Shown: piece by piece, positions 54,245 through 64,000 of the stretch
How positions within the stretch are numbered: the stretch's first letter is position 1
Layout of the letters: each line of letters starts with the position of its first letter
Assembly (NCBI GenBank): GCA_016872725.1
Contig: VGZC01000002.1
Coordinates: 1-64,000 of the forward strand
Length of the DNA: 64,000 bases
Source: Planctomycetota bacterium
Lineage (GTDB): Bacteria; Planctomycetota; Planctomycetia; Pirellulales; Pirellulaceae
Direction of reading: 5' to 3'
Notes under the pieces: model-generated
What the model was told of the DNA's origin: nothing
What the model saw: the letters and a program-made list of their open reading frames with translations, nothing else
Database searches by the model: none
Translations under genes and position numbers: made by a program

Positions 54245-54264
54245 GCCGATGAACGGAGGGTCCG

Positions 54265-55083
54265 TCACGGGCGCGGCGGCATCCCCAATTCGGTGGCCCG
54301 ACGCGTCGCTTCCTCGACGGCGGCCAGCACGGCGCCTCGGAACGCGCGAACCTCGAGCGCCTTGAGCCCGGCGATCGTGGTCCCTCCCGGACTCGCCACC
54401 CGATCCTTGATCTCGGCCGGATGGCACCCCGCGCGGGCCATCCACTCGCTCGTGCCCCGAACGGTTTGGACGGCGAGCCGAGTGGCGACGTCGCGGGGCA
54501 GCCCCATGAGCACGCCGCCGTCGATCATCGCTTCGAGGAATGCGGCGACGAAGGCGGGGCCCGAACCCGAGAGGCCGGTGACGGCGTCGAGCTGGCTTTC
54601 GGGGACGCGCTCGCACATTCCGACCGCTTCGAGCATGGACTCGATGCGCCGCGCATCGACGTCGTCGACGTCCGCGCCGCACGCGTAGCCCGCCGCTCCG
54701 AATCCCACCAGACAAGGCGCGTTCGGCATGACCCGCACGATCCGCCGCGTTCCCAGCCGATCGGCCAGATCATCGAGCCGCGCGCCGGCCACGATCGACA
54801 TCACGAGCTTTCCGACGACCGGTGGATCGCAGGCTCGGGTCGCTTCATCGAGATGCGCCGGCTTGACGGCGAGCACCAGTACGTCGGCGTCCCGCGCGAG
54901 GCTTCCATTGTCGGGCACGATGCGGCATCCGGACACCTGGTCTTCGAAAGCGCGCCGCGCTGCGGCGTTCGGATCCGACGCGAGGATTCGATCGGCCGTC
55001 ACGAGGCCCGCCGTCACCAGTCCCCGCGCGAGGGCCGTCGCCATCCGCCCCGATCCGATGAACCCGATCGAAATCCGCTCCAT
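54265..55083 (-). CDS. proC: Pyrroline-5-carboxylate reductase
   Basis: A 272-residue enzyme that makes the last step of proline synthesis (pyrroline-5-carboxylate to proline, NADPH). GFIGSGRMATALARGL is the nucleotide loop, and VRVMPNAPCLVGFGAAGY, AVTGLSGSGPAFV and SPGGTTIAGLKALE are the substrate and family motifs. Length is normal. It is far from proB (22 kb), so the pathway genes are scattered. Confidence 0.95.
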   Translation of the reverse strand: MERISIGFIGSGRMATALARGLVTAGLVTADRILASDPNAAARRAFEDQVSGCRIVPDNGSLARDADVLVLAVKPAHLDEATRACDPPVVGKLVMSIVAGARLDDLADRLGTRRIVRVMPNAPCLVGFGAAGYACGADVDDVDARRIESMLEAVGMCERVPESQLDAVTGLSGSGPAFVAAFLEAMIDGGVLMGLPRDVATRLAVQTVRGTSEWMARAGCHPAEIKDRVASPGGTTIAGLKALEVRAFRGAVLAAVEEATRRATELGMPPRP

Positions 55084-55189
55084 TTTCCGATTCCAACGTG
55101 CAATGCCGGCTCGCTCGCCTCGAGATCGTCAACGCGTCCCTTATAACGTCCCCAACGCGATATTGACTAGGGATCCCGGGAAATTCGTC

Positions 55190-55218
55190 TTGCTCCGTTG
55201 CGCCGAGCCCGCTATGCT
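55190..55218 (+). promoter_or_regulatory. Promoter for the 214-residue lipoprotein
   Basis: TTGCTC (55190-55195) and TATGCT (55213-55218) are 17 bases apart, about 70 bases before the ATG at 55290. Confidence 0.5.
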
Positions 55219-55289
55219 CCGCGACCCATCGGATCGGGGGCAGCGCGGCCGCCCCCGACCGATCGCGGTCGCCTGCACAGGGATGCGCC

Positions 55290-55934
55290 ATGAACGGTCG
55301 ATTGGGTTGGATCCGGGGAGTCTGGTTGATCCTGTTGGCCTTCACCCTGGCCGGTTCGGCGGGCTGCATGGGATTCTCGAACTGGATCCTGTGGGGCATT
55401 TTTGGGCAAAAAGTGCCCGCGGAATACGACGGCCTGGTCAACCAGCGCGTCGCCATCGTCTGCGCGACGAAGAGCACACCGTTCGAACCGGGCGGGATCA
55501 CCGGGTCGATCGCGCGGTCGGTGTCCGATATCCTGCAACGCGAGGTGCGCGGGATCGACGTCGTGAACATGGACGAGGTCGCCGACTGGATTGACCGGAA
55601 CGACTGGTCCGAGATGGACTATCGCGAAGTGGGGCGCGGCGTGCGCGCCGATCAGATCGTGGCGATCGAGTTCCAGCAGCTCTCCTTCCAGGACAACTCG
55701 ACGACCGTTCGAGGCCGCGCCGATTTCACAGTCTCCGTGTACGACCTCAAGACGGGCCAGCGCGTCTTTTTCCGTGAGACGCCCGAGCACGTCTTCCCGA
55801 CGCAAGGCCCCGCATCGGTCTCGCTGCGCAAATTCCAGGTGATCTACGTGAGTCGTCTCGCTTCGCACATCGCCCAGTACTTCTACAATCACGACTTCAC
55901 CGAGGATTTCGGTAGCGACGCGCTGGCGCACTGA
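55290..55934 (+). CDS. Lipoprotein of unknown function
   Basis: A 214-residue protein with a signal peptide ending in the lipobox LAGSAGC (Cys at 26). The mature part has QRVAIVCATKSTPFEPGG, IARSVSDILQREVRGIDVVN, ADQIVAIEFQQLSF and TVSVYDLKTGQRVFF. This layout resembles periplasmic lipoproteins with a TolB-like or CsgG-like nucleotide-free alpha/beta fold, but I cannot assign a family. It is alone on its strand between proC and ymdB. Confidence 0.75.
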   Translation: MNGRLGWIRGVWLILLAFTLAGSAGCMGFSNWILWGIFGQKVPAEYDGLVNQRVAIVCATKSTPFEPGGITGSIARSVSDILQREVRGIDVVNMDEVADWIDRNDWSEMDYREVGRGVRADQIVAIEFQQLSFQDNSTTVRGRADFTVSVYDLKTGQRVFFRETPEHVFPTQGPASVSLRKFQVIYVSRLASHIAQYFYNHDFTEDFGSDALAH

Positions 55935-55976
55935 CTCCCGCGGTCTCCGAAGTCCATCACCGGTGAACGGTCGCGA

Positions 55977-56831
55977 TCAACCGTTCGAATCCGACGGAGC
56001 GTCTGATCGATCGGCCGGTCCGTCCCCATCCGAAGTCGCATCGATGTCCTGGGACGCGTGAAGGGCGAGTCGGCGAATGCCCGTCGCCTTGCCGGATGCC
56101 GGATCGACATCGACGAGCGTGCCGCAGAGACGCACGTCGCCCGAGGCGACATCGAACTTGGTGGGCCGGAACGAGCGGGTGGTTTCGAGCACGCGGTCGA
56201 TGCGGCGCCCGAGGATGCTCTCGTGCGGGCCGGTCATCCCGACATCGCATTGGAATGCCGTTCCCCCGGGCAGAATGCACTCGTCGGCCGTGGCGACGTG
56301 GGTGTGCGTTCCGAGCACGGCCGTGACGCGGCCGTCGAGATACCGCCCCATCAGTTGCTTGTCGCTGGTCGCCTCACCGTGGAAATCAACCACCCGCACG
56401 AGGCAATCGGGCGCCATGGCGTCGAGCGCGACGTCGGCGGCTTCCCAGGGACAATCGACGGGACGCATGAAAACCCGCCCCAGCAGGCTGACGACACCCA
56501 CGCGGACTCCCGATACGGACGATAGGACGGTCCATCCGCGTCCCGGAGCCGAAGCGGGATAGTTCGCCGGCTTGAGGATCCGATCGTCCGATTCGAGTAC
56601 CCCGCAGATCTCGCGGCGACGATAGATGTGGTCGCCCAGCGTGACACAGTCCACGCCCGCGGAACGCAGCGTTTTGTAGAGGGCCGGAGTGATGCCCGAG
56701 CCGCCGGCCGCGTTCTCGCCGTTGGCGATGACGAAATCGATCGACTCCCCGGCGCGCAGCGCCGGCAGTCGCGCCGCGACAATGCCCACTCCCGGGCTCC
56801 CCACGATGTCGCCGATCAGCAGGATACGCAT
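55977..56831 (-). CDS. ymdB: YmdB-type metallophosphoesterase
   Basis: A 284-residue calcineurin-like phosphodiesterase. ILLIGDIVGSPG gives the first metal ligand, IANGENAAGGSGIT and TLGDHIYRRREI the next, VRVVDFHGEATSDK a later one, and AVLGTHTHVATADECILPGGTAFQCDVGMTGPH the C-terminal signature (in parts). The B. subtilis homologue is a cyclic-nucleotide phosphodiesterase affecting biofilm choice. It follows rny by about 93 bp, a common gene pair. An acidic tail of about 20 residues is extra. Confidence 0.9.
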   Translation of the reverse strand: MRILLIGDIVGSPGVGIVAARLPALRAGESIDFVIANGENAAGGSGITPALYKTLRSAGVDCVTLGDHIYRRREICGVLESDDRILKPANYPASAPGRGWTVLSSVSGVRVGVVSLLGRVFMRPVDCPWEAADVALDAMAPDCLVRVVDFHGEATSDKQLMGRYLDGRVTAVLGTHTHVATADECILPGGTAFQCDVGMTGPHESILGRRIDRVLETTRSFRPTKFDVASGDVRLCGTLVDVDPASGKATGIRRLALHASQDIDATSDGDGPADRSDAPSDSNG

Positions 56832-56924
56832 GGAGGATCATGGACGAGGGAATAAGGGGCGTCGCGGACGGTCGTTCAAGGCCGTTCGAACGGGGCGCCG
56901 AGCGGCGACGCGGATCAACGGACC

Positions 56925-58481
56925 TCACCGAGCGACATCCGAGAACCGCGACTCGCGAACCACGGTGACCTTGATTTCACCCGGATAGGTCAACTGCTCC
57001 TCGAACGCGCGGGCGATGTCGTGGCAGATCTTGGCCGCCTTGGTGTCATCGGTTTCCCGCGCGTTGGCGATGACCCGCAGCTCGCGGCCCGCCTGGATCG
57101 CGAACGCCTGATCGACGCCCGGGAATCCGCCGGCGATCGATTCGAGTTCCTCCATCCGTTTGATGTACCGTTCGAGCGATTCGCGCCGAGCTCCGGGGCG
57201 CGACGCGCTGCACGCGTCGGCCGTCGCCACCAACATCGTATAGGGGTACTCCGTCACGATCTCGTCGTGGTGGCCGAGCGCGGCATGAACGACCTCTCGG
57301 TTCTCTCCGTGCCGCTTCAGGATGTCGGCCCCGATCTTGGGGTGTCCTCCTTCGAGTTCATGGTCGGCGGCCTTTCCGATGTCGTGCAACAGTCCGGCCC
57401 GCCGGCCAAGATCGCCGTTGAGCCCGATCATTTCGGCGAGCATGCCGGCGAGGAAAGCGACCTCGACGCTGTGCCGGAGCACGTTCTGGCTGTAGCTGGT
57501 GCGGAAATGGAGTCGGCCCAGCATGTGGAGGACGCGCGCGTGCAGGCCCTGCACGTTCGCCTCCTGGGCCGCCTCCTCTCCCTTCCGCTGGATGAACTTC
57601 TCGATTTCCTTTTGCGTGTCCGCGACCACTTCCTCGATCCGCGAAGGATGGATGCGGCCGTCGGCGATGAGCTTATCGAGCGCCTGCCGAGCGATTTCGC
57701 GCCGCACCGGATCGAACCCGCTCACGATGACGACACCCGGCGTGTCGTCGATGATCACGTCGACGCCCGTCGCCTTCTCGAACGCGCGGATGTTGCGGCC
57801 CTCGCGCCCGATGATGCGCCCCTTCATTTCGTCGCTCGGAATGTCCACCGTGCTCGTCGTCGATTCGGCCGTGTGCGCCGCGGCGAAACGCTGCATGGCG
57901 GTGAGCAGCATCTCGCGCGATTTCTGCTCGCACATCTCCTGCACCCGCTTCTCGTGGCGCAGGATCATCGATCCGATCTCCTTTTGCAGGTCGTCCTCGA
58001 TCCCCTTGAGCAACCGTCGAGTCGCCTCGTCACGGCTGAGCCCGCTCAGCTCGTGCAAGGTCTGCCGTTGGATATCGAGCACCTTCGCGAGCTCCTCGGA
58101 ACGCCGGTTCGTTTCCTCGAGCCGCTCCGTCAACCGCCGCTGCGTGCCCTCGACGATCCTCTCCTGTTTGCGCAGATCGTCGGTCTGCTGTTCGACGACT
58201 TCCTGGCGTTTGTCCAAATGCCGTTCGCGGTCCCGCAATTCATCGCGGACGCGGGCGAGTTCCTTTTCCGTGGACGCCTTGTGCTGTAGGGTCTTTTCCT
58301 TGATTTCGAGTTCGGCCTCCTTGAGTCGGCTGGCCGCATCGCGTTCGGCCCGTTCGCGGATCTCGCGCGCCGCCGTCTCGCCATCCCGCTTGGTACGCCG
58401 ATCCAGCCAACGCACGCCAAGGAATCCGCCGATCACGCCGGCGATCGCCCCCACGAGGGCCGCTACGACAGGGTGGTTCAC
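56925..58481 (-). CDS. rny: Ribonuclease Y
   Basis: A 518-residue endoribonuclease that starts mRNA decay. A single N-terminal membrane helix (about 6-24) is followed by a long coiled coil (about 35-165), a KH domain ([31 protein letters not shown], in parts) and an HD domain ([45 protein letters not shown]). All metal-binding His/Asp are present. It is the first gene of the rny-ymdB pair. Confidence 0.95.
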   Translation of the reverse strand: MNHPVVAALVGAIAGVIGGFLGVRWLDRRTKRDGETAAREIRERAERDAASRLKEAELEIKEKTLQHKASTEKELARVRDELRDRERHLDKRQEVVEQQTDDLRKQERIVEGTQRRLTERLEETNRRSEELAKVLDIQRQTLHELSGLSRDEATRRLLKGIEDDLQKEIGSMILRHEKRVQEMCEQKSREMLLTAMQRFAAAHTAESTTSTVDIPSDEMKGRIIGREGRNIRAFEKATGVDVIIDDTPGVVIVSGFDPVRREIARQALDKLIADGRIHPSRIEEVVADTQKEIEKFIQRKGEEAAQEANVQGLHARVLHMLGRLHFRTSYSQNVLRHSVEVAFLAGMLAEMIGLNGDLGRRAGLLHDIGKAADHELEGGHPKIGADILKRHGENREVVHAALGHHDEIVTEYPYTMLVATADACSASRPGARRESLERYIKRMEELESIAGGFPGVDQAFAIQAGRELRVIANARETDDTKAAKICHDIARAFEEQLTYPGEIKVTVVRESRFSDVAR

Positions 58482-59179
58482 GCGTCAGTCCCTTCAAGCG
58501 CCGCCGGTGTGGGATCCGTGCGAACGACCGATGCGGTGCGCCGAGTCCCATTCGGCGCCATGCGACGCGTTGGTCAATCGTTCAACAGATTGGCGGAACC
58601 GACGGATTCGACGGCATCGACGAGCGATCGCTGAGCCGGGCGAGGGCGGGTTGGCCCGCCCCCCGCGCGACTCGATCCGCCGCTCGCCCCGCCGACCGAT
58701 CCCCATGCCGGTCGCGCGGAAAAAACGCCCGCGACGAACGGCCATCGCCCGCAGGCGCCGTGCATCGGCTGCCCGAGCGTACGCCCATCGGAACGGGCAA
58801 CCAACGCGCACCACCACGGAGGCGTCGTCGCGACGTTCCAAATACGAAGAAGGAGTACCACCGCGTACATGAGGAATCTGTTGCCATTGACCCGGCTCAC
58901 GCCTTCCCCGCCAACGACCCATGCGTCGGAAGGAAACACGTCGTCATGATCCGGATCCGTCGCTTGCGCACCAACCAAATCCCTGGTGGACCGCAGGCGC
59001 GTGTTTCGAAAATGGTCTGAAAAAAAAGAACCCGTTCGACCCAATTGAAAATAGGCGCTCAAATCCAATGCCGCCAAGTGGTATGGTAACAGATCCAACG
59101 TGAACCGCAACTAGCCGAAAACACTCCACGGAAGCGAACGGCGACGCCCGGGCGCGCTTGCCGAACAGGGTCGATTGCC
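58482..59179. other. 698-bp region with no supported gene
   Basis: The gap lies between the divergent rny and tilS genes. Open frames here have no recognisable features. A terminator-like hairpin with a U6 tract is at 58720-58758 and an A8 run sits at about 59020-59027. The stretch between could encode a minus-strand RNA, but I cannot assign a family. A GGAAGGAAACACG stretch on the plus strand only loosely resembles the SRP RNA loop. Confidence 0.4.
58720..58758 (-). terminator. Candidate intrinsic terminator, minus strand
   Basis: On the minus strand GCCTGCGGGCGA can pair, with one mismatch and one bulge, with TCGTCGCGGGC, and this is followed by GTTTTTT. It would end a minus-strand transcript beginning inside the 58.8-59.2 kb gap, before rny. 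Confidence 0.45.
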
Positions 59180-60214
59180 ATGGCGGACGACTTTCTCGAG
59201 TGCCTCTCGCGGGATTGGCCCGCGGCCCGATGGATGCGGCATCGCGTCCTGATCGGCGTATCCGGCGGGCCCGACAGTGTCGCCCTCCTCCGAGGGCTTG
59301 TCGCATTGGCCGACGACGGGGCGCCCCGACGACTGGTGGTCGGGCACTTCAACCACGGCTGGCGCGGCGCTCAATCGGACGACGACGCGTCGTTTGTTCG
59401 GAAACTCGGCGAAGGCATGCGGGTCCCCGTCCACGTCGGTCGAGGAATCCCAACCGGCTCCAGTCGCGGCGAAGGTCCGGAATCGTTGGCCCGACGCGCG
59501 CGGTACGCGTTCCTTCGCGAGGTCGCGCGAACCGTCAACGCCCGCTACATCGCCGTGGCCCACAACCGGGACGATCAAGTCGAAACGATCCTGGCCCAAG
59601 TCGTTCGCGGGACCGGCGCGCGCGGCTTGGCCGGTATTCCCCGCGTACGGCCGGTCTCGCCCCATCTCGCCATCATCCGTCCCATGCTCGGCGTCCCCCG
59701 CAAGACCGTCCTCGATTATCTCACCGCCCTGGGCCAACCGTTTCGCATCGATGCCACGAATAGCGACCCCCGATTCCTCCGAGCACGACTGCGGCATCGC
59801 ATCCTGCCCGTCCTGCGCGAGGAACTTCACGAGTCGATCGACGCGAGCCTCCTGCATCTGGCCGATTCGGCCCGGGACGTTCGGGTGATGACCGACGATC
59901 TGGTCGACCGCTTGCAGACCGAATGCCATTGTTCACCAACCGATCGGGGATATGAACTGCAATGCGGCCCGCTTGCGACGATCTCCGAGCCGTCGGGACG
60001 CGAGCTGCTGCGTCATCTGTGGCGGACGCGCGGTTGGCCCGAACGGAACATGAATCGGAACCAGTGGACTCGGCTCTGGTCGGCCGTCGCCACTCCCTCC
60101 ACACCCAGAACCGTCTTCCCGGGCGGCATCACCGTTTCGCACGCGAACGGCCAAGTCCGCCTCGAACGGCCCCCTCGATTCGGCCAAGGCCTCGATCTTG
60201 GCCAAGTCACCTGA
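59180..60214 (+). CDS. tilS: tRNA(Ile)-lysidine synthase
   Basis: A 344-residue enzyme that modifies C34 of the AUA-reading tRNA-Ile to lysidine. The PP-loop GVSGGPDSVALL (26-37) binds ATP; HFNHGWRG, AHNRDDQVETILAQVVRG and GLAGIPRVRPV follow, then LRHRILPVLRE. A C-terminal domain of about 100 residues completes it. Length fits the shorter TilS forms. The gene is essential in most bacteria. It appears monocistronic. Confidence 0.93.
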   Translation: MADDFLECLSRDWPAARWMRHRVLIGVSGGPDSVALLRGLVALADDGAPRRLVVGHFNHGWRGAQSDDDASFVRKLGEGMRVPVHVGRGIPTGSSRGEGPESLARRARYAFLREVARTVNARYIAVAHNRDDQVETILAQVVRGTGARGLAGIPRVRPVSPHLAIIRPMLGVPRKTVLDYLTALGQPFRIDATNSDPRFLRARLRHRILPVLREELHESIDASLLHLADSARDVRVMTDDLVDRLQTECHCSPTDRGYELQCGPLATISEPSGRELLRHLWRTRGWPERNMNRNQWTRLWSAVATPSTPRTVFPGGITVSHANGQVRLERPPRFGQGLDLGQVT

Positions 60215-60511
60215 AAGCGCGCTTTGGGCAAGAATGCGGGAACTGGCTGGACGGCGCAAACAAAGAAGTATGGGAGGACTTGACTGTGGCCCGGGGGCAC
60301 CGACTGTGGCCCCGGGGGCAACCGGTCACTCGCGTCCGGTCAATCCGCGTCATTCGGGAGCGCATCGTTTTCACCTTGACGCCGTTTTTGGTGTCGGCCT
60401 ACGATGCCCTGGGATGGTGTCGCCTGGCCGGGACCCCGTTTGGGGATGAGGACGGGGTTGCTCGGCCCGTGACGACGCAGGCTAGGTCCCGGGTTGCAAA
60501 GGAGTGCGCGG
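60215..60511. other. 297-bp intergenic region with short duplication
   Basis: A near-exact duplication of GACTGTGGCCCGGGGGCA lies at about 60282-60320. AAAGGAG at 60498-60504 serves the next gene. I see no gene or clear promoter. Confidence 0.4.
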
Positions 60512-61789
60512 GTGGCGAATCGGTGGTGGCCTTGGATCGTATTGCTTGCGGCGGCATTCACCGTGCGATTGGCCGCCGCAGTCTGGTGGCAATCCCGCCT
60601 GCCTGCCGATCGGCCGTTTGTTTTTGGCGATAGTGAGAGCTATTGGTTTTTGGGTCAGGCGATCGCCGAAGGGCGGCCTTTCGCATTCGGTGGGCCGGAC
60701 CTCAAGGTCTTTCGGACACCCGGATATCCGCTGATCTTGGCCGCCGTGATGCGACTCGCGGGAGCCGATCACTCGGCCGTCCTTCCGGCGCGCTGCGTCG
60801 GTGCCGTTCTGGGAACCGTATGCGTCGGGCTCACCGTGTGGTGGGCGCGGTCGCTCTTTGGGCCCTCGATCGCGTGGTGGTCGGGGTGGCTCATAGTGGC
60901 GTATCCGGGCGCGGTCGTGATGAGTGTCCTCGTATTGAGCGAGGCGGCTTTTTGCCCGGCCATGCTGGGACAACTGGCCTGTTGGACGCGCGCCGCCGCG
61001 TCGCGTTCGCGCGCGGAATCCGGCCTTTGGTCGGTTGGAACGGGGATCTGCGCGGGGCTCGCCGCCCTTTGTCGGCCAAGCTGGCTTCTCTTCCTTCCGT
61101 TCGCGGGCGTGGTGAGCCTCATCGGCGGCTCGCGGCGCCGGGGTATTGAATGGGGCCTCGCGTTGGTGGCGTGCGCCGCTGTGATGGCGCCTTGGTGGTG
61201 GCGGAACTACCGCGAGATCGGTCGTTTCGTACCGACGACGCTTCAAGTGGGGGCGAGCTTGTACGACGGTTGGAATCCACGAGCGGACGGCGCGAGTCGT
61301 ATGGATTTTGTGCCGTCGTTCACGCGCGACTTGGCGAACGAACGCGGCGTGCGACCGGACGCGTCGCGAACACCATTCGAGGTTGAGCTGGACCGCCGGA
61401 TGGCGGGCGCCGCGATCGATTGGGCACGCCGCCATCCGCGGCGCGTCGTCGAGCTGGCCTGGATCAAGGCGGGTCGGATGTGGAGCCCTTGGCCCAATGA
61501 CGAGCGGTTCGGATCGTTCGGTCTGCGATCGCTCGTCGCACTCACCTACGTTCCGCTCGTCGCAGGCGCGTGCATCGGCCTATGGCGATTCGCCTCGCGA
61601 GGCTGGCCTGTCACGCTCTGCCTTCTTCCCGCCGTGTACCTGACGCTCCTCCATATCGTCTTCGTCAGCTCGCTGCGTTACCGCGAACCGGCGATGTTCG
61701 GACTTGCGATCCTCGCGACGGCCGGAGCGGCCGGGCGGACCGGACCGGCCGAATCGCGGGAGCCGCCTTGCCCAACGCTGACGTCGTAA
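60512..61789 (+). CDS. ArnT/GT39-like membrane glycosyltransferase
   Basis: A 425-residue integral membrane protein from a GTG with AAAGGAG seven bases upstream. It has about nine or ten hydrophobic helices. The first extracytoplasmic loop contains DSESYWFLGQAIAEG, an acidic motif of the GT-C (DxE-type) fold, and KVFRTPGYPLILAAV follows. This is the layout of dolichyl-phosphate-mannose or ArnT-like transferases that move a sugar from a lipid carrier. Donor and acceptor are unknown. The AsmA-like gene follows 73 bp later. Confidence 0.75.
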   Translation: MANRWWPWIVLLAAAFTVRLAAAVWWQSRLPADRPFVFGDSESYWFLGQAIAEGRPFAFGGPDLKVFRTPGYPLILAAVMRLAGADHSAVLPARCVGAVLGTVCVGLTVWWARSLFGPSIAWWSGWLIVAYPGAVVMSVLVLSEAAFCPAMLGQLACWTRAAASRSRAESGLWSVGTGICAGLAALCRPSWLLFLPFAGVVSLIGGSRRRGIEWGLALVACAAVMAPWWWRNYREIGRFVPTTLQVGASLYDGWNPRADGASRMDFVPSFTRDLANERGVRPDASRTPFEVELDRRMAGAAIDWARRHPRRVVELAWIKAGRMWSPWPNDERFGSFGLRSLVALTYVPLVAGACIGLWRFASRGWPVTLCLLPAVYLTLLHIVFVSSLRYREPAMFGLAILATAGAAGRTGPAESREPPCPTLTS

Positions 61790-61862
61790 AGGGTACGTCG
61801 CGGCCGAACGGACCGCGTCTTATGAACGAACACAACGCGACGCGATACGACACACGCCACCC

Positions 61863-64000
61863 ATGACGACTTTGGTCAACAAGCCGAGCTGGACGAAGAG
61901 GACCCTGCGAAGCGTCCGACGGCTCGCCTGGTTGACGCTCGGCGCCGTCGCGCTCGGGTTCGGCGGATGGCGGATGGCGAATGAATACGTCAACGAACAG
62001 ATCCGCATCCGAGCCCGCGAGCTGCTGGCGCAGCGTTATCCGGGACTCCGAGTCGAAATCCGCGCGGCGCGGCGCGAACCGGGAACGGGTATCGAGCTAT
62101 CGGGGATCACGATTCGGGAGCCGGGCTCCGAGGGCTACTCGGAGCTCATCGACATCGACCGAGCACTGGTGCGGTGCGACGCGGGCCTTGAGTCGATCGG
62201 AACGCGGCCCACGGTTCCCGAGTCGATCCTCATTCAACGTCCCCGCGTACGGATCGCCCGTCGGGCGAATGGGGAATGGAACATCGCCCGGCTCATCGCC
62301 GCGTCCGACCGGCCATGGGGTGGTGGCGGCGTGCCCCCGATCACCATCGAAGGCGGCGCGGTCGAGTTCGTCGAACGGGCCTCGTCGTCGTCCGCGCCGA
62401 TCGAGCTGCGCGAGGTGAACGTGTCGATCGGCGGTCGGGAAAACGCCGTTCGCCGTGAACAGTCCGCGTCGGCCGAAGTGGTGTGGGAGGGTACCTGCAT
62501 CGGCGAGGGGTTTCCCCGCGCGTCGTTCCGCGGCCAATGGAATCCGGAAACGGGCGACTGGGCCCTCGACGGCCGGCTCGACGGACTCCAAGTCGCGCCC
62601 GAACTCGCGGCGAGGCTCCCCGAGTCATGGGTCGGCCGGCTCGAGCCCATCGCGGCGCTCCGCGGCCGATCGGACGTCTCGTTCCGCGCGGGTGTCCGGG
62701 GCGGCGAATCGAGCTATTCGATTCGAGGCTCGCTGCGCGACGGATGGCTCAGCGACGCCGCGCTCCCCTATGCGCTGACCGATTTGAATGCCGACTTCAC
62801 GTTCGACGCCTCGGGCCTTCGGATCGAGAACGCGACGGGCCGTTCCGGCGCCGCCGAATTCGAACTCGACCTGATCCGCGAAGGGTTCGCCGCATCGAGC
62901 CCGCTCGTCCTGCGGGCACGCACTCGCCAATTCCCGCTCGACGGTCGATTGCCCCTCTTGTTGACACCCTCGCTCCGAACGCTCTGGGAGCGATTCGCTC
63001 CGTCGGGAACGGCCGACGTGACGCTCGCCCTGACCTTCGACGGCGCGCGATTCCGGAGCGATGCCCGCATCACATGCCGCGACCTCGCGTTCACCTACGA
63101 AAAATTTCCGTACCGCGTACACGGGGCGGCGGGCACGTTCACTTTGAGGCACGGCGAGCTTGCGATCGATTTGCGCATCCCGACCGGGGGAAGGACCACG
63201 TCGCTGCGCGGCATGCTCGCGGTCGTTGGTGAAAAGCCGACCGGGTGGATCGAGATCGAAACGGACGGATCCGTTCCGATGGACGACGAACTGATCGCGG
63301 CCCTGCCCGACCGCACCGAGGATTTCCTTCGCACGTTGCATCCACAAGGCATGCTCGACTTGTTTGGCCGATTCGAACGGGCGGAGGGAGACACGAAATT
63401 CCATCACCGGCTGGAGCTCCGCGTGCACGGCGGCTCGATGCGCTACGACGGGTTCCCATATCCGCTCGACAAGATCGAAGGCCTGATCCATGTCGCCGAC
63501 GACCGGTGTTGGTTCGATGAATTGACGGGCCGCAATGGAAGCGGCCATATCGTCGCGCGAGGCGACTGGGATCCCGGCTCGACCGACAGCCGCCACCTCA
63601 AGCTTGAATTGCGGTGCGCCGACATCCCGCTCGAAGAGTCGCTGCGCGGCGCGCTGCGCGACGACGCGCGCCAGTTCTGGACGCGACTCCAACCACAAGG
63701 CACGGTCGATCATGTCGAAGTGCGTCTTGGATACGACCGCGCGCGGCGCGACCTCGATGTCGAAGTGACCGGACAGAAATGGCCCCCGACCCAGAACATC
63801 GAAGGTCGATCGATCACCATGCGGCCCATCGCGTTCCCCTACAAGCTCGACAACGTGACCGGCTCGTTCCACTATCATGACGGAGTCGTTTCCATGCGGG
63901 ACGTGCGGGCCGAGCATTCGACCGTGCGTCTCAGAAAGCTCGCGGGCCGCTGCGCGTCGCGGCCCGAAGGCGGATGGAACGTCCGGTTCGACGAATTCGA
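61863..64000 (+). CDS. AsmA/TamB-like membrane-anchored protein (partial)
   Basis: The frame is open from the ATG at 61863 to the right edge (712 codons, no stop). Residues ~20-40 form one hydrophobic N-terminal anchor (LAWLTLGAVALGFGGWRMA). The rest is beta-rich with repeated short blocks such as GITIREPGSEGYSELIDIDRALV, PITIEGGAVEFVER and NLNADFTF-type segments, like AsmA/DUF3971/TamB proteins that span the periplasm and help lipid or protein transfer to the outer membrane. Family assignment is by pattern only; the C-terminus lies outside the window. Confidence 0.75.
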   Translation, partial: MTTLVNKPSWTKRTLRSVRRLAWLTLGAVALGFGGWRMANEYVNEQIRIRARELLAQRYPGLRVEIRAARREPGTGIELSGITIREPGSEGYSELIDIDRALVRCDAGLESIGTRPTVPESILIQRPRVRIARRANGEWNIARLIAASDRPWGGGGVPPITIEGGAVEFVERASSSSAPIELREVNVSIGGRENAVRREQSASAEVVWEGTCIGEGFPRASFRGQWNPETGDWALDGRLDGLQVAPELAARLPESWVGRLEPIAALRGRSDVSFRAGVRGGESSYSIRGSLRDGWLSDAALPYALTDLNADFTFDASGLRIENATGRSGAAEFELDLIREGFAASSPLVLRARTRQFPLDGRLPLLLTPSLRTLWERFAPSGTADVTLALTFDGARFRSDARITCRDLAFTYEKFPYRVHGAAGTFTLRHGELAIDLRIPTGGRTTSLRGMLAVVGEKPTGWIEIETDGSVPMDDELIAALPDRTEDFLRTLHPQGMLDLFGRFERAEGDTKFHHRLELRVHGGSMRYDGFPYPLDKIEGLIHVADDRCWFDELTGRNGSGHIVARGDWDPGSTDSRHLKLELRCADIPLEESLRGALRDDARQFWTRLQPQGTVDHVEVRLGYDRARRDLDVEVTGQKWPPTQNIEGRSITMRPIAFPYKLDNVTGSFHYHDGVVSMRDVRAEHSTVRLRKLAGRCASRPEGGWNVRFDEF

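Noticed and set aside
58921-58945. GGAAGGAAACACG resembling the SRP RNA loop
   Set aside because: The conserved AGCAGC continuation and flanking helix are absent.

Overview
The window looks like chromosomal DNA from a GC-rich, double-membraned bacterium, most likely a member of the Planctomycetota. This is inferred from gene families seen here: an FHA/PP2C/Hanks-type kinase signalling set, a glucosamine-6-phosphate deaminase fused to a PIG-L domain, a ThiD2-ThiE fusion, an EfpL-type elongation factor, tiny lysine-rich proteins, and Lpt/Mla outer-membrane genes. I found no rRNA, tRNA or CRISPR array.

Layout. 1-6.5 kb: FHA protein, DksA/TraR-like protein, HtrA protease, a nucleoside hydrolase with altered metal ligands, a membrane protein, trpD. 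6.5-18.7 kb: an accessory island. Two paralogous Nif11/NHLP-like precursor peptide genes (minus strand) flank a papain-like enzyme and a tandem-GNAT gene. Next comes an operon for HlyD-type adaptor, C39-peptidase ABC transporter and second ABC transporter, the NHLM-type export cassette of ribosomal peptide natural products. A REP-associated transposase (RAYT) flanked by inverted REP palindromes follows, then a truncated kinase gene and a TolC-like lipoprotein. 18.9-27.3 kb: Flp pilin, nagB-PIG-L, proB, purF, trmB, a FabZ-like dehydratase, a 32-residue basic protein, a beta-propeller protein, lexA. 27.4-34.9 kb: a histidine kinase/NtrC pair, LptF/G permease, PP2C phosphatase, then transposase debris and repeats. 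34.9-42 kb: PEGA lipoprotein, mlaEFD, clpC, a repeat-bearing membrane protein. 42.3-50.7 kb: thiD2-thiE, two serine-protease-fold proteins (one without catalytic residues), an epimerase, a metallo-beta-lactamase-fold hydrolase, guaA, surE. 50.7-64 kb: ettA, a small lysine-rich protein, efpL with two small companions, proC, a lipoprotein, ymdB, rny, tilS, a glycosyltransferase-like membrane protein, and an AsmA-like protein running off the right edge.

The most notable system is the peptide-export island. Both precursors have a 70-residue leader ending in LSDxELELVTAG, followed by different glycine-rich cores (29 and 20 residues) that both start with Lys and end GGLLGG. The transporter peptidase has its complete Cys/His/Asp set. 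The GNAT gene between the precursors is the only obvious tailoring candidate, suggesting an acylated ribosomal peptide; that step is inference.

Promoters with a TTGnnn element and a TAGAAT-like -10 box recur across the window and support several start assignments.
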